A stretch of DNA of 64,000 nucleotides from Locusta migratoria (lineage: Eukaryota > Arthropoda > Insecta > Orthoptera > Acrididae): the NCBI GenBank assembly GCA_026315105.1, contig CM048744.1, positions 661,233,676-661,297,675 of the forward strand. Reading direction: 5' to 3'. Within the stretch, counting starts at the first letter, position 1, and every line of letters starts with the position of its first letter. The position numbers and the translations under genes are program-made. The notes beneath the pieces were generated by a model, which made no database searches, was not told the DNA's origin, and worked only from the letters and a program-made list of their open reading frames with translations. Shown piece by piece: positions 22,030 to 32,735 of this stretch.

Positions 22030-22340
22030 TTTCTTCTAAGGCTCGGAATTCAGACAGGCGCAATTGATAGAGCGGCCTGGCGGACGGCGCCTGGGCAGAT
22101 ACGAAGTACGGATGCACCTGCGTGGCTCGCACAGCTTGGCAGGAATGTTGTGACGGTTGTCAGACTGGACGGCGCGGCGCGTCGCGCTGTATAAATAGCG
22201 GGCGCCGCGCGGCCGATGAACGAACGCCTATGTTTAGCCGCGACCGCTGCCACTGCCAGGGCTACCGTCTAGCGCCGCGGTCGCGTCTGCCGGCACCTAC
22301 GTCCGTCTCGTGGAACCACAACCCGCTGTAGTCTGCGGGC
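22030..22340 (+). promoter_or_regulatory. GC-rich island with a TATA box: candidate promoter
   Basis: A CpG-dense block in otherwise AT-rich DNA contains tataaata (22190-22197) set in GC-rich sequence (gcgctgtataaatagcggg). Start would be expected near 22215-22225 on the plus strand; no perfect arthropod initiator is present there. The downstream 100 bp stay GC-rich, as a 5' UTR would. No ORF with a recognised product begins here. A chance TATA word in a GC island is the main alternative. Confidence 0.4.
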
Positions 22341-22394
22341 CCAGTTGTGGGTTTCCTACCAAACAGCTTCCAGTCACAACAAAAACTTCAGTTT

Positions 22395-22545
22395 CAAAAC
22401 GTTCAAATGTTTACAGTTATTGATATGGTGTCTGTTCTTTCGGTCATGTCTCAAAAGAACAGACATCAATAACTGTATACATGCCCCAACAGGCAACCGA
22501 CAATTTTTAAGTTGTGTCTCTGTTCTTGTTGGCGTGCAATATGAT
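22395..22545. repeat. Dispersed repeat with an imperfect palindrome
   Basis: Holds 'gtctgttctttcgg' opposed to 'aaaagaacagac', an imperfect hairpin at about 22430-22463, followed by 'tgtatacatgcccc'. A related copy lies near 44812-44945 with 'gttctttcggacatgaccgaaa' type sequence. Confidence 0.55.
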
Positions 22546-22738
22546 AAATAAGCCAATACATTCCAGTAAATATGGATCCGCGAACAATGCGTTTGAAAAA
22601 AAAAATTGTAAATGCGTACGAGTCACGGCTTCATTATGAAACGTCGACCTAATTATGATAAATGTATCTCTGATTAAGAGTTCTCGAATAAGTGCCCATG
22701 TTTTTATACCGAATAATTTCTGTCTATTGCTACTACTT

Positions 22739-22935
22739 GCCGGTCGCGGTGGCCGAGGGGACTGAGGCGCTTCAATCACGGTCTGCGCGGCCACTACGGT
22801 CGGGGGTTCGAATCCCCCTTCGGGCATGGATATTTGTGCCGTCCGCAGTTGTAGATAGTTCATAAGTAGTTTGTTAGTTTAGGGACTGATGACCCCGTAG
22901 TTAAGTCCCTTAAGCTTAACAAACATTTGAACATT
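22739..22935 (+). mobile_element. SINE A, full length
   Basis: Head gccggtcgcggtggccgag and B box ggttcgaatcc. TSD ttg(c/t)tactactt at 22727-22738 and 22936-22947. The right TSD ends on the TA that flanks the mariner element. Confidence 0.95.
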
Positions 22936-22948
22936 TTGTTACTACTTA

Positions 22949-23585
22949 CAAGATGAGTCTGAAAAGTTCGGTGAATGGTCCCATATTTTACAAATTGGGC
23001 TAGCAAGAATGAGGTGCCCGCGCAGACACATTGAGGGACATGTCAACAAGCGCCCCCTGTCGTGCAAAGCCTAGCTAACAAGGCTAGTGTCATTGCACCA
23101 TGGAGCTTAAAATAGAGCAACGCGTTAACATTAAGTTCTGTTTCAAATTAGGTAAAAAGGCGACGGAGATCCATGGGATGTTAGTACAAGTGTATTTTGT
23201 TGAAGCTGTGAGTAAAAATCATGTGTCTGAGTGCTTTAAGGCTTCAGAGACGGAAAGGAAGGCGTCTAGGATGAGCCACGTTCGGGTCGACTGTCCACAA
23301 TCACAGGCCCAGAGAACATGGGACGGGTGCGACGAATGCTTGCGGATGATCGGCGGCTGTCTTTGAGAATGATAGCTGTAAAGGCTTACGCTTCGCAACG
23401 GTTGCGGAGATACAACGCGTAACCTCAGTGCTGCGAACGATTCCACAAGAAAAGTTTGCTGACTGTACAATCGATGTCAGAAACGTATTCTAGCCCATGG
23501 CGATTACTTTGAAGGCCAGTATAGGTATTTTGTTTATAACTCTTATTTCCCGAGACCATTAACCGAACTTTTCAGACGCACCTTG
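22949..23585 (+). mobile_element. Mariner-type element, internally deleted
   Basis: Terminal inverted repeats of about 30 bp: caagatgagtctgaaaag at the left and, in reverse, caaggtgcgtctgaaaag at the right, both continuing as ttcggt(g/t)aatggtc. TA duplications lie at 22947-22948 and 23586-23587. Full mariners are about 1.3 kb; this one is 637 bp. Confidence 0.92.
23101..23530 (+). pseudogene. Mariner transposase remnant
   Basis: Starts MELKIEQRVNIKFCFKLGK, the N-terminal helix-turn-helix region of mariner (irritans-like) transposases. It later reads LRMIAVKA in another frame, then jumps to a C-terminal AHGDYFEGQ motif. The catalytic core with the D,D34D residues is missing. Frameshifts and stops confirm inactivity. 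Confidence 0.88.
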
Positions 23586-24325
23586 TATTAAGGCTCACCT
23601 CGTATAATACGAATCACCAAATTCCCCTAACTAGTCAAATTTATGTGTGTAAATCATTACCTTTCATAATAAAATTAATTCGAAAGCGGTTTCAACAATA
23701 AGTGGGAAATATTGCAAGTCTTTCTATCTCTTGAACCGAGTAAGATACAGTGAATAACTTTAAGATTCGGGCACTAAGATATTTTTAGTTTGCTGCGTTA
23801 TAACTGTATTCTGAACAAACAAAAATATGATACAACCAAATATTATATGGAGGTACATGTCTTATAAATAACAATATGAAGGTTGTTTACATAACGTAAA
23901 AAAGTTGTTAAAGAATGCGATTAAAATGACCACTCTTCGATGGTCACGTTACTTTAATATCCGGACAGATGGCAGTGTCGCGCTTGTCACCGTTCACGCC
24001 GACGTGAATAGGCCTGCTTCTAGTCAGATGGCAGGTGTGTGTTTACAAGCGCGGTCCACTGTCCAGACGGTACGATGCCACGCAAAGCTAATACCAGCTT
24101 TGAGATACGACATCTTGTGATTTATCACAATGCGAAAGGAAAATTTTATCTACAAATTGCTGCCATGCTCAACATGAGTAAGAGTACTTGTGGCAGATAT
24201 TGTCAGACGTTTCAGAAACGAGGACCGTATGGACTCCATACCCAAATGGGCCAGCCACAGAAGTTGGATGCTCGTGACAAGAGGAAGTTAATACGAAAAA
24301 AAAAAAAGTATCCTACACTCAGTGC

Positions 24326-24524
24326 GCTGGCCGCGGTGGCCGAGGGGACTGAGGCGCTCCAGTCACGGTCTGCACGGCCACTGCGGTCGGGGGTTCGAAT
24401 CCCCCCTCGGGCATGGATATTTGTGACGTCCTTAGTATTAAGTAGTTCATAGGTAGTTTGTAAGTTTAGGGACTGATGGCCCCGTAGTCGAGTCCCATAA
24501 GCTATACAAACATTTGAATTTTGA
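24326..24524 (+). mobile_element. SINE A inside the Tc1-like transposase
   Basis: Perfect 16-bp TSD atcctacactcagtgc at 24310-24325 and 24525-24540. Full head with B box ggttcgaatcc. It splits the transposase between the helix-turn-helix domain and catalytic core. Confidence 0.96.
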
Positions 24525-25108
24525 ATCCTACACTCAGTGCACCGTAGCACGTGAGCTTCTAAACGAGACTGGCAAGAAGGTACATCCTCAATCGATTCGC
24601 AGAGCATTGAAAGATAGTGGATACAATGGAAGAGTGGCTAGGAAGAAACCGTATGTGATTCAACAGAATCGACAGAAAAGATTGGACTTTGCTAGGGAGT
24701 TCATTACAAAGGATGCAATTTGGTGGAATGACGTCATTTTTTCCGACGAAAGTAAATTTAACGTTTGTGGGTCGGATGGACTAAGCATGGTGTGGCGGAA
24801 GAACAGTGAGGAATTTACGGTCACTTTACACAACTGTAAAGCATGGAGGTGGCAGCGTCCTTATCTGAGGCTGTATATCGACATTTGGACCGGGAGAATT
24901 GGTGTTCATCGACAATACTATGGACAGATATCGCTATTTGAACATATTAAAGATCAATTTACGAAAAAGTGCTGAAACCATGGAGATATCAAACACCTTC
25001 AAATTTTACCAGGACAATGACCCGAAACATAAGGCTCGCATTGTGCAGGGATATTTGTTGTGTAACTGCCCCAAAGTCCTACAACCACCATCTCAGTCAC
25101 CAGATCTC

Positions 25109-25144
25109 AATGTGTGTGTGTGTGTGGGAGGCGGGGGGGGGGGG
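25109..25144. repeat. GT run followed by poly-G
   Basis: About 8 GT units, then gggaggcg and about 12 G, within the former catalytic region of the transposase. Confidence 0.9.
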
Positions 25145-25539
25145 AACTGAAGCGACGTATTGGAAATACACCAATATCTTCCAAAGAAAGTCTGAAGCGT
25201 CGACTCATGAAGAATGGGACGGTCTACGTGCGAACTATTTAAAAAATATCATTAGCAGTATGCCGCAGAGTTTGAAAGAAGTGATAAAACAAAATGGCTA
25301 CCCAACAAGATATTGAAACATTAATTTTACATAAAATTTTGTCTTGAAATACTTAGTTCTGGAAAGTGTCCGAATATTAAAGTAATGTGAGTATAGGACC
25401 GAGTTATATTTAAATTGTATTATTAAGGAAGTTATGTAAGTTATCTTAATAAAATTTATATTATTATTTACAAGACACATCACGTAATGTAATAATTGGG
25501 AAATATGACAGTGTCCGAATATTAAAGTTATTCACTGTA

Positions 25540-26570
25540 TGAGCTTTATCGTAAGGGGGCCATCTTCGATTTACGAAGAGCGCCAATTAAAAGATACGTT
25601 AGGTATTTCGTATGTAAACAGCAGAAACCTAGAGCCGCCGTTCTCGAGCGTACCTTAGCGATTACGAAACAAGGCTTGCTAAGAATTCCTAAGGCTGTGA
25701 GCTTGTCTGTGGCCCAACATACGTAAACAAGGAATGAATCAGAGAGAATGAGTGCTCGGTGCATTCCGCACTTACGAAGCAGCACGTGGATGGCAGGTCA
25801 AGCGCGTGGCTTGACTGCTGGGGCGGTGGGGCTTCTGTGTGGGCTGCTGCAGCTGCGGCGACAGCGCTGGCCTAGGGTTTCACAAGGCCTCAGCAAGAAC
25901 AACACACGCAACAGGATTCCCTCAGCGTTTGGGAGGGATCAGCCCTGGGTAACGCGGAGAAGAGCTCAAGTTCGATTTAAAGTTACTATCGACGGAACTA
26001 CTCAGTCATCAGTGCTAGGCTTGGAAATTGAAGTGTGGAGAAGGGGAAAAAATTAAGTGTTGCAGATGACATAGAAGTCTATCAGGAGACGCCATAGAAC
26101 TTTCAAGATCACTTGAACCGGTTGACAGCACCTGAGAAAGAGGTTATCGGATTAACACCTACAGAAGAAAAACAAGGACCAATTAATCCAGTGATACTGA
26201 AGGAATCAGGTTAGAAAAAGTTCTTTTATTTGAGCAACAAAATCTGTGGAGGTTGTGTGGTGACATAAAAGAAGTTTTCTTTAATTTTATTTGTCATTTC
26301 CTTTTAATGAAATCTTTGTCTCGTGATTATGCGAAACGTCTTTCCTTTCTTTGTGAGTTTGAAACTCTGTTATTTGACGAGTAATAAAATCTCATAATTA
26401 TTCGTATTCGAAGTTTTCTTTTTTTGTTAATGAATACCACAAACCTAAGTTAAATCTGGCATTAAAATGATCCTCGTTCAAAGAAGGAAACAGTTGTAGC
26501 CGAAGTAAAACATTTATTTCAGGACATTTAGAATGTATTCTGATACCACTGAAGTATTCCGTTAACAACA
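25540..26570. other. Mostly unrecognised
   Basis: The stretch 25780-25900 is GC-richer (gctgctgcagctgcggcg). The frame 25748-26056 (102 codons) shows no recognised family and no consensus splice sites at its edges. Confidence 0.35.
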
Positions 26571-26574
26571 TATA

Positions 26575-26715
26575 ATGTTGTTGCGTCGTGGTCTTCAGTC
26601 CGCCTACTAGTTTGATGCTGTTCTCCACGCTACCCTGTCCTGTGCAAGCCTCTTCATCTGAGAATACGTACATCCTTTTGAATCTGCTTACTGTATTCGT
26701 CCCTCGGTCTCCCAA
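26575..26715 (-). repeat. RTE LINE 3' end fragment
   Basis: Matches the 3' terminus of the full RTE copy: 'tggtcttcagtccg', 'tttgatgc(a/t)g(c/t)tctcca', 'tcctg(a/t)gcaagcc', 'cttcatct'. Cut off after about 140 bp. Confidence 0.85.
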
Positions 26716-26749
26716 TACGATTTTAATGACGACTCATATTTCAACTAAC

Positions 26750-27600
26750 TAAGTTAATACACTTGTTCCTGGATGGGGAGGCGCCCTATGTGCTGACCAA
26801 CAAGGACATGGTTTTCAGGCGGTTTTCCGGAACCCACGATGTGAATACCGGGCTGGTAGTCAAGTACCGCCTCAGAACAGGATTTGCAAACATTTAGAAA
26901 TCGTATACATTGTAAGCACACAGTTGAAACACAATGAGGTAGTGACACGAAGGGCAGCTTGTCACCAATTAAACCAACCATGCCACAACCATAGTAACCA
27001 CACCGACCCGAACGAGTACGGAGTAGTCCAATACGAATTTTTACAAAAGTGTATTTGCAGACATGAAAAATCAATTAGCCATTGCTAACAAAGTTTCTTT
27101 TTTGCATGAATACCACAGTTACACGTCCGTCCGCTCGATACAATTCCAAACGAGACTCGACAGACCAGGCAACATGTTTCCGGTCATCAACAGTCCAAAC
27201 AGTCGATTTTGAACTTGATCTCCCAACGTACTAATGTACACGTCTTGCGAATATGATCTTTCTAAATCTAGTCTTTTCATTTTTTTTTTCTTTTGCTTGA
27301 ACGTCAGTGAAGATTCGGAACCTCACGACGTGCAAGAGCTACAATAGCCTGTCGTAAAATGAAAAGTGAAGTAAAAAGCATGAAAACGTAGAATAAACAA
27401 AAAATATTAATAAACTATGATCGGTGTAAATTCGTATTGTTCACTCACAAGTTTAGTATTGTGGCGCGGCTCTTACTCCCATAAATCTCTCATTTATTCG
27501 AAAGGCCCTCATCCAAGTGCCAACCACGTCTGTGGCCGTCACCAGTGTATTACGTGGCTTTAGACAGTTACGTACTAAAATGGAAATAAATGCTTGTTGG
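26750..27600. other. Unrecognised; repeat-like stretch at 26755-26930
   Basis: A moderately GC-rich section with 'ggaacccacgatgtgaata' looks like part of a dispersed repeat rather than a gene. The minus frame 26754-27074 has no recognised domain. Confidence 0.35.
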
Positions 27601-27615
27601 ATTTGTAATTTAAAA

Positions 27616-27810
27616 AAATAAATGTTCAAATGTTTGTTAAGCTTATGGGACTGAACTACGGGGTCATCAGTCCCTAAACTTACAAACTACTTATGAACTA
27701 GCTAAGACTAAAGACGGCACAAATATCCATGCCCGAGGGGGGATTCGAACCCCCGACCGTAGTGGCCGTGCTGACCGTGACTGGAGCGCCTCAGTCACCT
27801 CGGCCACCGC
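27616..27810 (-). mobile_element. SINE A, full length
   Basis: TSD gtaatttaaaa at 27605-27615 and 27811-27821. B box intact in reverse. Confidence 0.95.
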
Positions 27811-27884
27811 GTAATTTAAAATAGCTGGTGGCAGCGCATTTTTCATTTGCTCTAATTTTTAAGTGTGTGTGTGTTCTTTTGCTC

Positions 27885-28145
27885 CCAGGACTGGGCAGTT
27901 TGGTGCTGCCCTAGTCTCGTGGCCTCTAGGTTGTCCCGGGCTCCCCCACTGGCGAGGCTCCAGGTGGACGCGGGAATACCGCCGCTAATGGCAACTTCCA
28001 TTAGACTGCACGTGTTGTCTAACAATTTGCTATCACTATGTTGCGTTGGCTGTGTACCGGCCAGAGTCCTCTTACGTCTTACTGGGAAAGACTGCACGTT
28101 GCCACCAGCTGGTTTCGGCATACTAATATACAAAAGACTCGAAAG
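27885..28145. other. GC-richer stretch with a 98-codon open frame
   Basis: A pyrimidine tract ending in ctcccag (27882-27888) precedes it and a ccag|gtgg junction lies near 27962, so an exon is conceivable. The translation shows no recognisable domain, and both strands are open. Low support. Confidence 0.2.
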
Positions 28146-28391
28146 TTGTTGTCCGCTTTAACACAATACATGGAGACACTGCATCCATTATTTTCTTGGT
28201 GATTCTATTTTCTGGTTGGCTATTGCATGGTGTTTACGTCCCGATGAAAATATTTAATGAGAGCCCAGATTTAGAGTCCAAGAGTGATAACTGTACTTAT
28301 GGGCTTCCGAGATAGCTGTCAGTTAAGCCGTCATTATTGTCATTTCCTTTGCCAGTAAGCTATAACTTTCACACAAGGAAATAAGCGCGCG

Positions 28392-28449
<58 letters not shown>

Positions 28450-28530
28450 ACATTCGCCAGAAAAACCGAAAACATAATTATAAAAATCAGACCAGTTAGA
28501 GTACCACACACGGATTTTTAACAGACGGCA
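28146..28530. repeat. Duplicated segment, copy 1 (with CG/AC microsatellite)
   Basis: Collinear with 36510-36895: 'gctttaacacaataca(t/g)gg', 'gacactgcatccatt', 'gtcagttaagccgtcatt', 'gccagtaagctataact', an AC tract, 'atacattcgccag', 'agaccagttagagta'. Identity is high but not perfect (estimated 85 percent). The microsatellite here is cg(n)ac(n) at 28386-28445. Confidence 0.85.
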
Positions 28531-28605
28531 AACTTGGATACTGTGCTTAAAATGGTACGTTCATGTCTCAAGGCCTTTGATTATTTAGAGTAGGAACTCG
28601 TTTTC

Positions 28606-28719
28606 AAAAATGTTCAAATGTTTGTAAATCATGCCCCAGGCAGGACTCGAACCTCCACGGCGAGCAACCGCACGCTCCGCAGCGAGACGCTTTAGACCGC
28701 TCGGCTACTCCACCGCGGC
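28606..28719 (-). mobile_element. SINE B with internal deletion
   Basis: Tail aaaatgttcaaatgtttgtaaatc is joined directly to the head region at catgccccaggcaggactcg, missing about 80 bp of body. TSD gaactc(g/a)ttttc at 28594-28605 and 28720-28731 shows the shortened form was inserted this way or deleted precisely later. Confidence 0.9.
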
Positions 28720-28734
28720 GAACTCATTTTCCTA

Positions 28735-29185
28735 TAGTTCATTCCGCATTAAATGATGGACCCTGATTGCCTTTATATCAGTCGTGTGGTATGGGGTCAG
28801 TTTTCTCGACACGCATATCTCGACACATCGGTCTAAAGCTACTCTCTCCTCTTCCTCCTCCAATGAGGCCTCTTCCTTCCTTGAACCACTAGGGAGTGTG
28901 GATTCTTAAGGTGTTTGTTTGTGTTATCTTGTATGCCATCTCGTCTTTAAAAAAAATGACTAAACTTAATTTCGAAACAGCCCTTGTAGTTCCTATAAAT
29001 TTTTCAATCTCTAGACTTTTCTTTTTTCGGAGATAAAATATCGAGCTCAAAGGTGACACCTAATCAAATTCTGACCAGGTGGAACGTTAAAACAACAAGG
29101 TCCACAACGCAACAGTTTTGCTCTCACGTGGGCTCGAATCGCTTATCATGACAGTCTTCTAAACTTTGGCAATGATATGAAAGCT
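28735..29185. other. Nothing recognised
   Basis: No repeat family or exon signal. Confidence 0.4.
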
Positions 29186-29189
29186 CGTG

Positions 29190-29455
29190 TGAAATAATAT
29201 ATCAGTTAAAATTTTCTGGCTGATTAAAACTTTGTGTCGGACCGGGATTCGAACCCAGGACCTTTGGCTTTCGGGGGCTAGCGCTCTACCGACTGAGCTA
29301 CCTGTGTACGGCCCAGCCTCACAGCTCTAGATCCTCCAGTATCTCCTCTACTACCTTCCAAATTTCACGGAAGTTCTCCTGAGCTCATGGGTTCGAATCG
29401 CGGTCCGGTGCACAGTTTTAATCTGCTAAAAAGTTTCATATCAGCGCACACTCCT
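29190..29455. mobile_element. Inverted-arm element with tRNA-like ends (SINE G type)
   Basis: Left arm gattaaaactttgtgtcgg + accgggattcgaaccc opposes right arm gggttcgaatcgcggt + ccggtgcacagttttaatc in reverse. The left tRNA-like module also has an anticodon-arm-like 'gcgctctaccgactgagct'. The match extends outward through an imperfect 'tatcag...tttt' stretch. The two arms are about 140 bp apart. Confidence 0.65.
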
Positions 29456-29479
29456 CTATAGAGCGAAAATTCCATACAT

Positions 29480-31030
29480 TATTATGGACTAAATTAAAAT
29501 AGAAGTAGACACAAAGGAATCAAAGATATTAGATGCCTGTGGATACTGAGTTACTAGAAGTGATTTGTATATGTACTTTGAGGTATAACACTACAATTCC
29601 TCCGCCGACCCGCCGTTGTGTTTCTCACAAAACGTATTATCGTCTCTTCGGGGATTATGTGCCATTTCTCTGGTTTCATGCGGTCCTTTAATATTTCATC
29701 TCAAATGCCGCTATGTTAATGTCAGAGTATCATCCGAAGTCTTTGATTGCATGTTGGAAGTATTACAATCCTTGTCTTTCCGTAGTTTTTACTTTCTATA
29801 GCTCCCTCTTGTACTAGTGTCGAAACTTCCCCCTCGTGTCTTAACACGAGTCCTATCCCCTTATCCCTTCTTCTTGTCAGTATTTTCCACGCCATTTGTG
29901 CGCAGAGCCTCATTTCTTGTATAATCAGTCCTAATTATCAACATTTTCTGTAGTACCACATCTCAAAGGCCATCAAATTTTCCTGATATTACTCGCGAGA
30001 GAAGCTGTTTATGTGCCTCCTCTGCTAGCAACGCTCAATGATTTAAAGTCTTATCATAGTTACGGTAAACTAAGCACCATATTCTTTGTTTGTGAGAAGA
30101 ATTCAGAAATATTTGCCTACTGTCCTTGTAACTACTGTGAACACTTTCGATGTCTATTCACTTTCATATTATTACAACCAAATATTAATTTCATGATTGA
30201 CAAATAACGCTTTTAGTAATAAAATATACAAGTTGAAAAGTTATGCTGTTTGGTTAAATTTTCAAATTCCGGTAGTAACGCTTTGCGATGATCGAGTCGA
30301 GTCCTGACTACATACCTATTTCACTGCTACACTGCGACTACAGCAGTTTTAAAACAGTACTTGTCTTCTTGTCTATGCAATAAGTTCATTCGTTCTGTAA
30401 TCTTTATCATAGTTGAACTGAAATATCGTCTCTGAGAAGGTTAAATGTTTGAAGTCGACAGAATCCTTTGTACGAGCTGCTCGAAACAGTAAGTGTTCAG
30501 TGCAGATCCAGCATAGTCTTGATCCTGTTCAAGGACAATCTCAAACAATATTCATCGTAATATGATAATAAGTTAATAATCATTGTCAAGCATTCAGTTT
30601 GCATGTAAATCCCGTTATGCCTTTGGAACGGTTTTCATCGAAACCTTATAATGAGTGCTGCAAGTCCTGTTTGTATCATATCAACAATTTCACCCGAAAA
30701 ATGACAAACCAAAGATAAAATAATGCCTGCATTTAAACGCTAGCACCTGAATTGATAGTCATTTAGTATTTTATCAAGTTTACTTCCACAGCGAAATCGT
30801 AATGCTCCGGTAGTTTTTAGTATGTTAGAAGACTAGCTTTTACTCGCCGCTTCCCTCGCCTTGATGTTCTTGCATACTTGTCAGAGACGATAGGAAGAAC
30901 AGTAATTCAGCAACTTTGTTCTTAACTTATGACCAGGATCACAAGGATAAAAGAAAAGTTTCAAAATTTCCTGTTTAAATATAAAACGTGCGTAGAATGA
31001 CGGTAATTACTGCTTCTCTATCGAGATGAA
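29480..31030. other. Mostly unrecognised; weak RTE-like stretch at 29750-30000
   Basis: 'tctgtagtaccacatctcaaa' (29949-29969) parallels 'tctgtagcaccacatttcaaa' in the full RTE 3' part, with 'tcccttcttcttgtcag' upstream in the same order. The rest shows nothing recognisable. Confidence 0.4.
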
Positions 31031-31043
31031 ACTAAAGATATTG

Positions 31044-31232
31044 GCCGCGGTGGAGTAGCCGAGCGGTCTAAAGCGTCTCGCTGCGGAGGTTCGAGTCCTC
31101 CCTGGGGCATGGGTGTGTGTGTGTGTGTGTGTGTTTGTCCGTAGGTTAGTTTACCTAGGTTTAAGTAGTTTGTAAGCTACGGACTGATGACCACGCAGTT
31201 TGGTCCGATAGATTTACAAACATGTGTGTGTG
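31044..31232 (+). mobile_element. SINE B with shortened variable arm
   Basis: gcgtctcgctgcgg joins directly to aggttcgagtcc, so the stem-loop between the anticodon arm and B box is missing. The body GT run is about 20 bp, and the 3' end is catgtgtgtgtg. TSD aaagatattg at 31034-31043 and 31233-31242. Confidence 0.93.
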
Positions 31233-31244
31233 AAAGATATTGTT

Positions 31245-31910
31245 AAATACGAAAAGAAACTCTTTATTTGTTACATCCTGACTAAACTGCTGACTAAAGA
31301 AGTTGTATTTTATAGAACGTGTAAATTATGGAGGATTCAAATGTCATCGAAATGGGATCAGCTATTTTAAGACATTGACTTCTCGTGTAATTATTGTATT
31401 CATATTATGTTGTGTACCATTACGTGCAACATATCAACCAATGAAAGTATTTTAATAAATGTGATAAATTTCAGAAGTCTACAAATAAACAGGTTTTGCA
31501 AGGAGTCTTCAAGCATCTCGGAAGCTTTAAGAGAAACGTTGATGCCCAGTCGTACCATATTTAGAGTTATATACCTAAATCAACAAATACCTCGAATTAC
31601 ACACTTTCTAAAGTAGTCTGTTCTTCATCAGCATTCAAGCTATTTTCATATCCAATTTCATGAAAATCAGTTAATCGGTTTAGTCATGAAAGTGTAACCG
31701 ATAAATCTTCTTTCGCATTTATAATATTAGCATATGGGTGAACAGCAATCAGTCGCAAATATTTATTTATTGTGGCAAATCTAGTTTTAAGTCACTGTGT
31801 CACCTTTATCAATGCTTAAAATTTAAATTTAAACATACAAAAATTTGTAATCTTCATGTTTAAGATTTAATATGTTTTAATCCACATTGTAAGGATTGAA
31901 TAGGTCAGAA
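31245..31910. other. Unrecognised, with a LINE-like 3' tail at 31640-31735
   Basis: 'catgaaaatcagttaatcgg' and 'tttcgcatttataatattag' are typical of insect LINE 3' tails; no coding part is attached. Confidence 0.4.
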
Positions 31911-31914
31911 AGTG

Positions 31915-32735
31915 ACTTAATCTACATGAATGCAGTGGAAATCACGTTTACGTGCATGGCAGAGGGTTAATCGAATCGCATTTATGTTATTTCTCGACTG
32001 TTACATTCTCTAATAGCGTGTCTTGGGAAGGAACACCTAAATCTTTCCGTTTTCGATCCCATTTCTCTTATTTTATTCTGATGATCATGTCTCTCTGTGT
32101 GGGTGGTTACTAGCAAAATATGTTCGCATTCGAAAGAGAAAGTTGGTGAAAGAAATTTCACAAATAACGCTCTTGTTTTAATGATTTCCACCCCAACTCG
32201 TGCATAATTTTCGTGACACCCTCTCCCCTATATCGCAATAATACTAAACGAGCTGTCCTCGGAATTTTCTTTATATCCTCCGTCAGTCGCAATTGGAGAT
32301 CCCACAATGCGCAGCAATACTTCCAAATAGGACGCATAAATGTAGTGAAGGCAGTTTTTTTTAGTATAACTGTTTCTTCTTGTTGTAAGTGTTCTGCCAA
32401 TGAAACGTAGCCTCTCGTTCGTCTTCCCTATAATATTTTGTATGTGCTCTTTCCTATTAGAGTTGTTGGTAATTGTTAGTCGCAGCGGAGTGACCGAGCG
32501 CATTGAGGCGCTATACTCTAATACGTGAAGCCGTTCCCCGTCGGGGGTTCGAATCCCCCCTCGGGTATGGATGATTTGTGCTGTCTTCAGTGTAAGTTTA
32601 TAAGTAGTTTGTAAGTTTAGGGTCTGATGACCCCGCAGTTAAGTCCCACAAGCTTAACAAACATTTGAACATTTCGTAATTGTTACTCCTTGGTATTTGG
32701 TAGAATTTACGGCCTTTAGATTTGACTGTAGATCT
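31915..32735 (-). mobile_element. CR1-like LINE 3' part, split by SINE A'
   Basis: Minus-strand reading has the C-terminal YCCALWDL and NERLRFIGRTL type motifs with frameshifts. Its 3' terminus is near 31920. The left part resumes at 32676 after the SINE with the same 'ctccttggtatttggtagaat' as the 14-kb copy. Confidence 0.8.
32479..32675 (+). mobile_element. SINE A' (variant arm), full length
   Basis: Head gcagcggagtgaccgagcgc, arm attgaggcgctatactc, B box ggttcgaatcc. TSD gtaattgtta at 32469-32478 and 32676-32685. Confidence 0.95.

Larger units (their letters stand above)
24075..25316 (+). pseudogene. Tc1-like transposase, disrupted
   Basis: ATG at 24075 (MPRKANTSFEIRHLV). A helix-turn-helix part includes 'IAAMLNMSKSTCGRYCQTF'. 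After the SINE: 'TVARELLNETGKKV', then the first catalytic Asp in VIFSDESKFN, the second in FYQDNDPKHKA, and SPDLN. The stretch that should carry the third acidic residue (SPDLNPIENLW-type) is replaced by a GT run and a G run at 25109-25144. The end KEVIKQNGYPTRY is intact. Breaks: SINE insertion, frame change across it near an A12 tract, a frameshift near 24970, and the lost catalytic Glu. Confidence 0.9.
23748..25537 (+). mobile_element. Tc1-like element with IR/DR ends, carrying a SINE
   Basis: Bounded by TA at 23746-23747 and 25538-25539. Outer repeats (cagtgaataactttaa on the left) are inverted at 25510-25537. A second, inner pair (cgttactttaatatccgg at 23947-23964 and, inverted, ccgaatattaaagtaatg at 25370-25387) gives two binding-site-like repeats per end, about 220 and 170 bp into the element. 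Scattered similarity between them (gtcttataaataacaatat) suggests inverted repeats of around 200 bp. Confidence 0.92.

Noticed and set aside
22507..22863. Recurrent open frames reading like MPEGGFEPPTVVA or GGIRTPDRSGR on many SINEs
   Set aside because: These are translations of the conserved tRNA-like SINE head, repeated because the SINE is repeated, not proteins.
26754..27074. 106-codon minus frame as a gene
   Set aside because: No domain, no splice edges, Cys-rich by chance, and the sequence has the look of a dispersed repeat.
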